From: Phycisphaerales bacterium
GTDB taxonomy: Bacteria; Planctomycetota; Phycisphaerae; UBA1845
NCBI GenBank assembly: GCA_020639115.1
Contig: JACKHG010000017.1
Span: 18,842-82,841 of the forward strand
Length of the DNA stretch: 64,000 bases
Direction: 5' to 3'
Made by a program: the position numbers and the translations under genes. Of the stretch, positions 25,967 through 34,154 are shown in pieces. The notes beneath the pieces were generated by a model, which saw only the letters and a list, made by a program, of their open reading frames with translations, had not been told where the DNA came from and made no database searches. Every line of letters starts with the position of its first letter. The stretch's first letter is position 1.

Positions 25967-28900
25967 ATGCGACGACATTCCACCGCGATTCTCCTGCTGT
26001 CATGTTGGGCGGCGCCAGGTATCGTTTGGGCAGCGGGCGACAGCGTCGCGGGAGTGCCCCTGGATCGCGCCGCGTACGGTACGGGTACGATCGAAACGCT
26101 GGCCGCCATGGTTGCGCGGAGCCGCGCCCACGGTGATGTTGTGACCAGCGATGGGCGCGGCGATCAGCACGGCCGCTGGATGGTGCCCTCGGACGGCGCC
26201 CTCTATTTTGCCCATTCGGGCCGGCACTACGTGGTGAACAGCTGGGGGGATACGCGGATGGCCATTGGCTTTCCGCGGACGGTCGACGTGGCCGGCGCGT
26301 ACTTCGCGGGCCAGGGCGGTGCCGGCGTGTGGGCGCGCGGCGTGCGTGCCATCGGCATGCAGGGCGATCGCGTCGTCAAGACGACGGATTGGTTCGAAGC
26401 CATCGGAGCGAAGCCGGCGTGGTTCGAGATGGATCTGCGGGGCATCGACCGCCTGGTGATCGAAGCGGTGCCGGCGGTGGATGGCGCTGGCTGGTACGGG
26501 CTCGACGACCTCACCTACACGATCGTACCCGCCCGTGGAACCGACGGCGCGCCGCGGCGCATCGTCCTGGACTTTGAAGATACCGCCGCGCGGCAGGTAC
26601 TGACGGGTTCGAATTACGGCGGGCTGCGCTGGGAAACCGGCACGGGCGATTTCGGGTCGGCGGCGGGCGTGCCTGCACCGCAGACCATGGAGACGGAGGA
26701 GCCGAAGCCGCGGGTCGCGCCCGGTCCGACCGAGCGAGAGGGTCTGGGGACAGCGCCCGAGCAGGTAACGAGTTTTCAAGGGCCGATTCGCGGTGATTCC
26801 GGCCAGTTTTCCTATCCACCCGATACCTGCGGCGCGGTGGGGCCGCAGCACTTCGTATCGCTGGTCAACCGCAACGCCTCGATATACGACCGGGCCAATG
26901 GCCAGCGGCTGGCGAGCGTGACGCTCAGCGATTTCTTCGCCCCGTATTCCACCGGCGGAGATCCGCGGGTGCTGTACGATCAGTACAGCGACCGCTGGAT
27001 CGCCATCTCGTCGTCGTTCAGCAGCGGGCGCAGCATACAGGTGGCGGTGTCGCTGAGCAGCGACCCGACCGGGGCGTGGTTCAAGACGCAGTTTCTCGCG
27101 GACGGCGGCAGCGACGATGGCTGCTGGCCGGACTATCCGACGCTGGGCGTGAGCGCCGACGGCATCTACGTCACGACGTTCATGGTTTCCTGCGGCATGA
27201 CGGTGTTCGCAATCGACAAGGCGCCGCTGATCGCGGCTGCTCCGTCGCTGGGCACGATCCTGGCTTTTCGCGGGCTGCCGTTCGAGGGGGCGATCCAGCC
27301 GGTGCACTCCTTCGGTTCGGTCAGCGGTGAGTACCTCATCTCGCGCAACTCGAGCACGACGCTTCGTGTTCGGCAGGTTGCCGGCGCGGTGTTGGTCAAC
27401 CGCGGTACCGTCTCGGTGCCGTTCAACACGGCAGCCGCCGACGCGCCGGCCCTGGGCAGTTCGACGCCGCTGGACACGGTCGACACGCGCCTGATGAACG
27501 CGGTATACCGCGACGGCTCGATCTGGACGACGCACACGGTCGACGTCAGCGGGCGGGCCGCCTGCCGGTGGTACGAAGTCGATGTGCAGGGGGCGTCGCC
27601 GACGTTGCAGCAGGTCGGGACGGTCAGCGATCCCGTGCTGCACTACTTTTTCCCATCGATCATGGTGAATGCCCGCGGGGATGCCCTGCTCGGGTTTTCG
27701 GGGACGTCCGCAACCCAGTACGCCGGCGCCTATTTCACCGGCCGGAACCGTTTCGATCCGCCGAACGAAATGGGCCCCGCGCAGCCGTACCGCGCCGGCA
27801 GCGGCCCGCAGAACAACCTCGACCAGTATGGTCGCAACCGGTGGGGAGATTACAGCCTCAGCTCGCTCGATCCGAACGACGAGCAGCAGATGTGGACGAT
27901 CCAGGCTTACGGTCACACGACGAACATCTGGGGCACGTACATCGCCGAGTTCTCGTTTGGCGACTGCAACAACAACGGCGTCGCCGACAGTATGGATATC
28001 ACGGCCGGCACCAGCATCGACTGCAACACCAACGGCACGCCCGACGAATGCGAGCTGGACGTGCACGACTGCAACGCGAGCGGTATTCCGGATGATTGCG
28101 AAATCGCTGCGGGATCGGTCGACGACTGCAATGCCAACGGCATCCCGGACACGTGCGACGTCGTCAGTGGTGTCGCCCTGGACTGCAATGCGAACGGCAT
28201 CCCGGACGTCTGCGACGTCGCCCCCGGCGGCGCCAGCGACGACTGCGACGTCAACGGCGTTCCCGATGAATGCCAGCTCGCCGGCAACGATTGCAACGGC
28301 AACGGGCGACTCGATGTCTGCGACTCCGACGACCTGGCGGCGGGCATGGTCGGCCCAGCCGGTCACCACGCGTGCCCCGATGAGCCGGTGACCTTCAGCG
28401 TCGCCGCGCCCGGCTTGACGGCCTATCAGTGGATCCGCAACGGCACTGAGGTGCTGACCGAGGGCGCCCCCTTCTCCGGCGTCACCAGCGCAGAGCTCAC
28501 CATCGCCCCAGCCGGCGCCGGTGGGGATCTCAGCACGTACTCCTGCCGGGTGAGCGCCGGTTGCATTACGGCGGAGAGCAGCGCCGCCACGCTCGACGTG
28601 CTGCCGCCGCAGCTCGATGTTGCGCTCATCAGCCCTTCGCCCATTACGGGGTGCGCCGGTGGCAACTCGACGGTCGTATTCGCCGTCACCGTTGATGACC
28701 CGCTGGACGTCGTCTACCAGTGGAACAAGGACGGCGTCGATCTCGTTGACAGCGCGCACATCATCGGAAGCCAGACGGCCCAACTGGAGATTTCCGGCGC
28801 CACCGGAACCGACAGCGGAGCGTACACCTGCCGGGTCTGGAACGCGTGCATCGACCCCGTTGACGCCGTGTCCACGACCGGCATCCTGGCGTTTGCCAAC

Positions 28901-29392
28901 CCCGCGATCGCGCAGCAGCCCGCGGATCGCTGTGCGGAACCCGGCGAGGACGCCGCCTTTAACGCGGAGGCTACCGGCCCCACGCCGCTCATCACGCGCT
29001 GGTATGAGGGGGCGGCTGCCCTGACCGACGGCGCGAAGTTTTCCGGCACGACGACCACAACGCTCACCGTGCACGACATTCAGCTCGCCGACGACGGTCG
29101 CCAGTTCCGCCTCCGCGCCGCCGTGCCCGATCCGTTCTGCTCGACCTACAGCGACGTTGCGACGCTCACCGTAGCGCCCGCGGGGCAGTGTCCGGACTGT
29201 CGCTTCACGCCCGGTGACATGGACGGCGACGGTGACTTCGATCTCGCCGACCTGCAGGCGTTCGCGGCGTGCTTTGGCGCGGACATCATCGCGCAGCCCG
29301 CCTGCGCGTGCGCCAACGTCGCCGCCGATGATCAGGTTGTGAATATCGCCGACTGGATCGCCCTGCAGGTCATGCTCACCGGGCCGCAGTAG
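25967..29392 (+). CDS. secreted propeller-like protein with DCN, Ig-like and dockerin-like modules
   Basis: The start at 25967 (MRRHSTAILLLSCWAAPGIVWA) has CTGGAGC upstream and a signal peptide; an ATG nine codons earlier is less likely. The protein has 1141 residues. Residues 50-190 form a beta domain (PSDGALYFAHSGRHYVVNSW, WYGLDDLTY). Residues 240-660 look like an exo-enzyme or sialidase-type beta-propeller without a recognisable catalytic set (DTCGAVGPQHFVSLVNR, DPRVLYDQYSDRWIAISSS, CWPDYPTLGVSADGIYVTTF, NRWGDYSLSSLDPNDEQQMW). After that come seven to eight DCN repeats, three Ig-like modules and a GDMDGDGDFDLADLQAF dockerin-like end. It follows the protease gene by 39 bp and is probably in the same transcript. 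It may be a binding or enzymatic partner of the two proteases. Confidence 0.82.
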   Translation: MRRHSTAILLLSCWAAPGIVWAAGDSVAGVPLDRAAYGTGTIETLAAMVARSRAHGDVVTSDGRGDQHGRWMVPSDGALYFAHSGRHYVVNSWGDTRMAIGFPRTVDVAGAYFAGQGGAGVWARGVRAIGMQGDRVVKTTDWFEAIGAKPAWFEMDLRGIDRLVIEAVPAVDGAGWYGLDDLTYTIVPARGTDGAPRRIVLDFEDTAARQVLTGSNYGGLRWETGTGDFGSAAGVPAPQTMETEEPKPRVAPGPTEREGLGTAPEQVTSFQGPIRGDSGQFSYPPDTCGAVGPQHFVSLVNRNASIYDRANGQRLASVTLSDFFAPYSTGGDPRVLYDQYSDRWIAISSSFSSGRSIQVAVSLSSDPTGAWFKTQFLADGGSDDGCWPDYPTLGVSADGIYVTTFMVSCGMTVFAIDKAPLIAAAPSLGTILAFRGLPFEGAIQPVHSFGSVSGEYLISRNSSTTLRVRQVAGAVLVNRGTVSVPFNTAAADAPALGSSTPLDTVDTRLMNAVYRDGSIWTTHTVDVSGRAACRWYEVDVQGASPTLQQVGTVSDPVLHYFFPSIMVNARGDALLGFSGTSATQYAGAYFTGRNRFDPPNEMGPAQPYRAGSGPQNNLDQYGRNRWGDYSLSSLDPNDEQQMWTIQAYGHTTNIWGTYIAEFSFGDCNNNGVADSMDITAGTSIDCNTNGTPDECELDVHDCNASGIPDDCEIAAGSVDDCNANGIPDTCDVVSGVALDCNANGIPDVCDVAPGGASDDCDVNGVPDECQLAGNDCNGNGRLDVCDSDDLAAGMVGPAGHHACPDEPVTFSVAAPGLTAYQWIRNGTEVLTEGAPFSGVTSAELTIAPAGAGGDLSTYSCRVSAGCITAESSAATLDVLPPQLDVALISPSPITGCAGGNSTVVFAVTVDDPLDVVYQWNKDGVDLVDSAHIIGSQTAQLEISGATGTDSGAYTCRVWNACIDPVDAVSTTGILAFANPAIAQQPADRCAEPGEDAAFNAEATGPTPLITRWYEGAAALTDGAKFSGTTTTTLTVHDIQLADDGRQFRLRAAVPDPFCSTYSDVATLTVAPAGQCPDCRFTPGDMDGDGDFDLADLQAFAACFGADIIAQPACACANVAADDQVVNIADWIALQVMLTGPQ
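27962..28326 (+). repeat. longest DCNxNxxPDEC repeat block
   Basis: Eight or so tandem units (DCNNNGVADSMD, DCNTNGTPDECELD, DCNASGIPDDCE and others) occupy about 120 codons. The units alternate Asp/Asn-rich loops with Cys, consistent with a rigid Ca-binding stalk between the propeller and the Ig-like modules. Confidence 0.85.
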
Positions 29393-29405
29393 GCGCCCTG
29401 GCGTC

Positions 29406-29424
29406 ACCGCCTATGCGGCGGTTT
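29406..29424 (+). terminator. hairpin after the secreted trio
   Basis: ACCGCC and GGCGGT form a 6-bp stem with a TATGC loop, followed by TTT, 14 bp after the stop of the third secreted-protein gene. It is a short but well-placed candidate. Confidence 0.4.
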
Positions 29425-29473
29425 CCGCGCGCACGTTCGGCGCCCGCGCACGCCCCCCCGGGTCGGTGCGGTT

Positions 29474-30241
29474 CTACGTCAGTTCGACGTCCCAGTACGC
29501 GTGATCGAGGAACTGGCGCCACGAGTGGTAGCGGGCGTCGGACAGCTTTATGCTGATGACCGGGCTCCGTGCGGGTTTGCGCGGGATGGAGATCAGCTTC
29601 ATGTTCGCCTGTTCCGGCGTCCTGCCGCCCTTGCGCACGTTGCACTTGAGGCAGCAGCACACGAGGTTTTCCCAAGTGGTGTCGCCGCCCTGCGAACGTG
29701 GGACCACGTGGTCCAGGCTCAGGTCAGCCGTCGCGAACCGCTTGCCGCAATACTGGCACAGGCTGCGGTCGCGGGCGTAAATATTCCGCCGGTTGAACTT
29801 CACCTGCTGCTTGGGAATACGGTTATAGGTGAGCACGCGGATGATCCGCGGCACGGCGATGTCGAAGCGCACGGTGCGCACCCAGTCGTGGCCGGCGGGT
29901 TCAAACTCGCGCCGGAACCGGCTGAGTTCCGTCCAGTCCGCGAAGTTGTAGGAGACGTAGCGGCCGTCCTCGACGTGGACGATCTCCGCGACCGGCCGGG
30001 CCTCCGCATCCTCCTTGAAGAGAAGCGAAAACGCCCGCCGCGCAGAAATCACCCGCAGCGCCATGTAGTGCGCGTTGAGCATCAGCACACTGGCCTGCAG
30101 CCCGCTCTTCGTTGCAACCGACTCGGATGTGTGGCGCTCTGGGAAGACCGATTCTCCTGCCGGCCCAGGTGCTTCGCCCGCCCGCGGCGCCCCGAGCCCG
30201 TCGCTTGGGAATTCAACCGCCGACCGCCGAAATAGGCGCAC
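29474..30241 (-). CDS. HNH endonuclease family protein
   Basis: The C-terminal half has the classical HNH set: NIYARDRSLCQYCGKRF, LSLDHVVPRSQGGDTTWENL, then CCCLKCNVRKGGRTPEQA. Two CxxC pairs bind a structural Zn. The N-terminal part (VLMLNAHYMALRVISARRAF, RYVSYNFADWTELSRFRREF) is a conserved module that I associate with stand-alone planctomycete and cyanobacterial HNH proteins of unknown role. No phage or intron context is present. The start is uncertain: GTG at 30241 is used here. GTG 30088 or ATG 30082 would begin just at the conserved region, and the frame is open to a TTG at 30337. An AT-rich stretch with TATATC near 30265 suggests that the promoter lies close by. Confidence 0.8.
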   Translation of the reverse strand: MRLFRRSAVEFPSDGLGAPRAGEAPGPAGESVFPERHTSESVATKSGLQASVLMLNAHYMALRVISARRAFSLLFKEDAEARPVAEIVHVEDGRYVSYNFADWTELSRFRREFEPAGHDWVRTVRFDIAVPRIIRVLTYNRIPKQQVKFNRRNIYARDRSLCQYCGKRFATADLSLDHVVPRSQGGDTTWENLVCCCLKCNVRKGGRTPEQANMKLISIPRKPARSPVISIKLSDARYHSWRQFLDHAYWDVELT

Positions 30242-30343
30242 CTGAACGCTCAGATATATCAGTCTAGGCCCCCCACCGCCCGCTTTGCAAGGGCAATCCT
30301 GCGCGCGTTTGTTAAATGTTGCCCCAAACCCGCGCAAAAGCGG

Positions 30344-32008
30344 TCACGACTGCCCTTTCCCACTCCTTCCGACCGGCGCCGGCGCTCGCCGCCGATAAAC
30401 GGTCAACTCCGACACACCATCCGGCGCGGTCGCATCATCATCCGGCGCCCACGACTCGAACACCGGTACGTAGTGCGCGCGGAAGTACCACGCCTGCTCG
30501 CGCGTCTCGAACAGGGCGCCATCCGCCCCGTGCCGGTTATCCCGCACGGACCGCGTCGGCAGCACGACGTACTGCGGCGCTTCCGCCGCCAGCACGGCCT
30601 GCATCCGCGCACCGAACGACGCGGTGCACGCCATCCGCTCGACGACGGCTGGACTGACCGACCCGCGCAGATCGATGATCGGCCGCCGGGCGGTGTACGC
30701 CGCGTAGCCGACGCCGTCCACCGCGACGCGGGCATCGGCGTCCGCGTGCCCGGCCAGCCAGGTCCCCGCCTCGGTCCCCGCCATGCGCCGCGCGTACCGC
30801 GCTTCACGCCCCTGGCGGTACATCACCTCGTCGCGGTTCGCGATCGACAGCACGAGCCCCAGCACCGTGAGCGCCGCGAGCACGTCCAGCACCCAGTGCG
30901 TGAGGCCGAACTCCCGCCAGTACAACTGCCCCACGACCCACAACTCCCACAGCCCGAGCATGCCCAGCACGACCGAACTCCACGCAAGCGGGGCAGCCAC
31001 GCCTTTCGCCCGCAGGTCGACGCCCCAGAGCAGCACGACGCCATAGACGGCGATCGCCGCCGGCAGCAGGATCACGCCGTGCAGCCGGCGCGGCCTGCGG
31101 GCGATGCCCAGGCAGCCCACGACGAGCAGCACGATCCACGCCCAGACCTGCCAGCGCAGCGCCGCGTGTCCATACGTGTGCGGCATCCACAGGTGATCCA
31201 CGAGCCACCCGCCGTACCACCGCAGTACGCCGAGCCACCCCGCCCATCCGCCCGCGTGCATCTGCGCCGCGCACTCCGCACGCAGCGGCAGCGGGACGGG
31301 TGAGCCGAAGTACACCGTCGCAAAGATCAGCCAGGCCCCCAGCAGGATTGCGAAAACAGCCAGCGGCCCGAGCGCCCGCCGGCCCGCGCCCCACACGATC
31401 GCGGCCACCAGCAGCAGCGCCCACAGCAGGCCCCAGGCCTGTGCCGGCACCAGCAGGGCCGCCATCACGGCCGCCACGATCCACCACCCGCGCACGACCG
31501 CCACGAGCCCCACCGCCACCAGCGCCAGCCCGAGTGCGATTGCTTCACCGCCGACCGTCGCCGCGAGGATCGCGGGGTGCAGCCCGACAACCAGCATGCT
31601 CGCAGCCGACCACGCCGGGCCGACGCGCACGCTGCGCAGCAGCCCGTAGACCGCGCCGCCCGCCACTGCGCCGCATAGAATTCCCAATACGTGCGCCACG
31701 AGCGGAACGCGGTCCACGCCGAACACCACGCCGCCCAGCCCCAGCAGCGCCGCAAACAGCGGCGACGCCGTGCCCAGCACGCGCTCGCCCGCGTTGAAGA
31801 CGAATCCCTGCCCACGCGCCAGATTCTCCGCGTAGCGGAAATCCACCAGGCCGTCCGCCGGCGCCAACCGGGCCAGCCACCCGAAGGCCACCAGGCCCGC
31901 GAGCAGCACCATCAGCCCCCCGACCGCCCAGGCCCATCCGTTCGCGGTTCCGGCAGCCTCGGCCTCCTCCCGCGCCATCGACTCCTTCACGATCGCTGGT
32001 TCCATCAT
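30344..32008 (-). CDS. multi-pass membrane protein, probable GT-C-type glycosyltransferase
   Basis: The start at 32008 (MMEPAIVKESMAREEAEAAG) follows AGGGGAG at about 8 nt. The 554-residue protein has around eleven hydrophobic segments. After the first helix comes DFRYAENLARGQGFVFNAGE, then GTASPLF, a pattern I associate with GT-C membrane glycosyltransferases (Asp in the first periplasmic loop, then RYAxNLxxGxGxVFNxGExVxG). The soluble C-terminus (about 440-554) contains AGHADADARVAVDGVGYAAY and PQYVVLPTR. It would transfer sugars from a lipid-linked donor at the membrane; donor and acceptor are unknown. The neighbours give no clear pathway. Confidence 0.7.
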   Translation of the reverse strand: MMEPAIVKESMAREEAEAAGTANGWAWAVGGLMVLLAGLVAFGWLARLAPADGLVDFRYAENLARGQGFVFNAGERVLGTASPLFAALLGLGGVVFGVDRVPLVAHVLGILCGAVAGGAVYGLLRSVRVGPAWSAASMLVVGLHPAILAATVGGEAIALGLALVAVGLVAVVRGWWIVAAVMAALLVPAQAWGLLWALLLVAAIVWGAGRRALGPLAVFAILLGAWLIFATVYFGSPVPLPLRAECAAQMHAGGWAGWLGVLRWYGGWLVDHLWMPHTYGHAALRWQVWAWIVLLVVGCLGIARRPRRLHGVILLPAAIAVYGVVLLWGVDLRAKGVAAPLAWSSVVLGMLGLWELWVVGQLYWREFGLTHWVLDVLAALTVLGLVLSIANRDEVMYRQGREARYARRMAGTEAGTWLAGHADADARVAVDGVGYAAYTARRPIIDLRGSVSPAVVERMACTASFGARMQAVLAAEAPQYVVLPTRSVRDNRHGADGALFETREQAWYFRAHYVPVFESWAPDDDATAPDGVSELTVYRRRAPAPVGRSGKGQS

Positions 32009-32287
32009 CCGGCCTGCTCCCCTGCTGCTTTCAAGTCTGTCATCGCCGGGCCCCGCGCTTGCGAACCCCCTCCGAGCCGCCCGTGCCCCGCATGGGCCGT
32101 GCCCGGGCGGATCATACGCCGCCGCACCGCCTGGGGCGAAGCCGATCCCTTGCCCCCCGCCGCCCGGACGCGCAGAATCGCCGATGGAACCGCGGCGGAG
32201 TGGCTGCGTCGAAGATGAGGCAGCCACTCAGCCGCATGTGCTGCAAGCTGACGATAGAAGTTTCAAAGCGACCCAGGAGTTTCACCC

Positions 32288-33502
32288 ATGTCCAAAGCCG
32301 CCCCATTGCTGGCGGGATTGCTCGCCGCCGCCGCCGTGGCCAGCGCCGACGTGCCCGGTGCGCCCTCACTCGATGCGCTGCACCTCGCCCAGTCCAACCG
32401 CGCGTTCGCCCTCGCGCTCTACGACGTGCTGGGCGACGAAGGCAACATCTTCTATTCGCCCTACAGCATCTCGACGGCGCTGGCGATGACCTACGCCGGC
32501 GCGCGCAACCAGACTGCCGAGGAAATGGCCCGGGCGCTGCACTTCGATCTGCCGCCGCAGCGGCTGCACAAGGCGTTTGCGGAACTGATGCAGCGCGACC
32601 AGACCGTCTCCGGCGAGAAGGGCATCGAACTGGCGATTGCCAACGCGCTGTGGGGCGAGAAATCCATTACCTTTCGCGAGGACTTCCTCGACCTAACGCG
32701 GCAGTACTACGGCGCGGGCCTGCGCCAGGTCGACTTCGCGCACGATACGGAGGCCGCCCGCCGCACGATCAACGCCTGGGTCGCCGACCACACCGAAGAC
32801 AAGATCGATGAGCTGCTGAAGCCGGCGGACGTGGACGCCGGCACGGCGCTGGTGCTGACCAATGCCGTTTACTTCAAGGGTCTCTGGCTCGAGCAGTTCG
32901 ACGCGGAGATGACCGACGACATGCCCTTCCACCTGGCGGGAGGCAAGACGATCGACGTCGAGACGATGACGCAGAGCGCTAAACTCCGCATGTACAACGC
33001 CGAGAACGTCCGCGTGCTCTGCCTGCCCTACCAGGGTGAGAAGATGTCGCTCGTGGTGATTTTGCCCAACGAGGTCGACGGCCTGGCGAAGCTGATGCAG
33101 TCGCTCAGTCCGAGCGCAGTCGAGGGCTGGATCACGCAGGCGCAGCGCCAGCAGGTCACGGTGTTCCTGCCGAAGTTCAAGCTCGAGAGCCGGATCGACC
33201 TCAACGCCGGCCTGGGCAAGCTGGGCATGAACGCCGCGTTCTCCGGCGCCGCTGACTTCTCGGGCATGGCCAAGGACCAGAAGCTCGCCATTTCCCGCGT
33301 GATTCACGAGGCCTGCGTCGAGGTCAGCGAAGAGGGCACGGAGGCAGCCGCCGCCACCGGCGTGGTCATGATGCGCACCGCCATCTCCCCGACGTTCCGT
33401 GCGGACCACCCGTTCCTGTTCCTCATCCGCAACGACCTCACCGGAAGCTGGCTGTTCCTCGGCCGCCTAAGTGCGCCCGAGCCATCTACTGGCGGCGAAT
33501 GA
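32288..33502 (+). CDS. secreted serpin (serine protease inhibitor)
   Basis: This 404-residue protein has an AGGAG site 8 nt before the ATG and a signal peptide ending ASADVPGA. The full serpin fold is present: NIFYSPYSISTALAMTYAGA, ELAIANALWGEKS, LVLTNAVYFKGLW, LVVILPNE, VTVFLPKFKLES, ISRVIHEACVEVSEEGTEAA and DHPFLFLIR with FLGRL. The hinge EEGTEAAAATG has small residues from P15 to P9, the pattern of inhibitory serpins. Counting from the hinge puts P1 near the Thr of VVMMRTAIS, with Arg at P2, so target specificity is uncertain. It acts outside the cytoplasm. It lies 3-13 kb from two of the three secreted serine proteases in this window, which makes self-protection or control of them plausible but unproven. 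Confidence 0.93.
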   Translation: MSKAAPLLAGLLAAAAVASADVPGAPSLDALHLAQSNRAFALALYDVLGDEGNIFYSPYSISTALAMTYAGARNQTAEEMARALHFDLPPQRLHKAFAELMQRDQTVSGEKGIELAIANALWGEKSITFREDFLDLTRQYYGAGLRQVDFAHDTEAARRTINAWVADHTEDKIDELLKPADVDAGTALVLTNAVYFKGLWLEQFDAEMTDDMPFHLAGGKTIDVETMTQSAKLRMYNAENVRVLCLPYQGEKMSLVVILPNEVDGLAKLMQSLSPSAVEGWITQAQRQQVTVFLPKFKLESRIDLNAGLGKLGMNAAFSGAADFSGMAKDQKLAISRVIHEACVEVSEEGTEAAAATGVVMMRTAISPTFRADHPFLFLIRNDLTGSWLFLGRLSAPEPSTGGE

Positions 33503-33565
33503 AACCTGAATGTAGTGTGGCAATCGCGCGTCCGTGATGCGGGGCGTGTGCCAGTTTCCGCTTCC

Positions 33566-33979
33566 TTACGGGCGCGGCTCTGTTGGGTCATCCGGCCAGA
33601 GGTTCTCGGGCATGAGGATGGGCCGGCCGCTGGTGTCGACGCAGGCCAGCGTGGAACTCGCCTCGGTGCACACGACGCCGTTGACCAGCATGCGGTAGCT
33701 GTGGTCCACGCGGGTGCGGGTGATCCGCTCCACGCGCGTGTGGATGATGACCACGTCGTCGTAGCGGATCGGCGCCTTGTAGCGGATTTCCAGCTTGGCC
33801 ACGACGAAGAACACGCCGCGGGCCTCGAGTTCCCGGTAGCTCACCCCCGAAGCGCGCAACAGCTCGGTGCGCGAGAGCTCCAGGTACTCGAAGTACTTCG
33901 CATGGTGCAGCAGCCCCATGGGGTCGCACTCGGCGTACCGCACGCGCACCTGGACTTCAGACTGATCGAGAGGATTCAT
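33566..33979 (-). CDS. 4HBT/YbgC-type acyl-CoA thioesterase
   Basis: This 137-residue hotdog-fold protein has VRVRYAECDPMGLLHHAKYF with the Asp and His expected at the active site. Further matches are YLELSRTELLRASGVSYREL, IRYKAPIRYDDVVIIHTRVE and the strand SYRMLVNGVVCTEASSTLACV. The family hydrolyses acyl-CoA or acyl-ACP thioesters; YbgC works near the Tol-Pal system in proteobacteria, but no tol or pal gene is nearby. It is convergent with the serpin and downstream of smc. Substrate not predictable. Confidence 0.88.
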   Translation of the reverse strand: MNPLDQSEVQVRVRYAECDPMGLLHHAKYFEYLELSRTELLRASGVSYRELEARGVFFVVAKLEIRYKAPIRYDDVVIIHTRVERITRTRVDHSYRMLVNGVVCTEASSTLACVDTSGRPILMPENLWPDDPTEPRP

Positions 33980-33994
33980 TGCGTTTTACTGGGT

Positions 33995-34152
33995 GAATTG
34001 AACCACGAAGACACCAAGACACGAAGAACGGCGATTTTTCTTGAAAGAACTACGGTAGCCGCCGCTACTCGAAAACGGTGGTAGCAACATCATCGCCCAC
34101 AAATCCCAATTTCAATTCTTCTTGGTGTCTTCGTGTCTTCGTGGTTCAATTC
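33995..34152. repeat. 20-bp inverted repeat pair between smc and the thioesterase gene
   Basis: GAATTGAACCACGAAGACAC at 33995-34014 is the exact reverse complement of 34133-34152. About 118 bp lie between, and further imperfect CACGAAGA-type repeats sit inside each arm (for example 34018-34027). The region is AT-richer than its surroundings. It could be a miniature mobile or dispersed intergenic repeat. Confidence 0.85.
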
Positions 34153-34154
34153 CA

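Noticed and set aside
21383..28326. DCN repeat blocks considered as CRISPR-like or mobile repeats
   Set aside because: They are in-frame protein repeats of variable length within long genes, with no constant repeat-spacer structure.
20360..29407. Three frames of about 900-1135 codons on the minus strand opposite the secreted trio
   Set aside because: They are shadows of the DCN and Ig-like repeats. They have no ribosome-binding sites, motifs or normal amino-acid composition.
29474..30241. HNH protein as a homing, phage or toxin nuclease
   Set aside because: No intron, intein, phage or immunity gene is adjacent. The N-terminal module fits stand-alone chromosomal HNH proteins.
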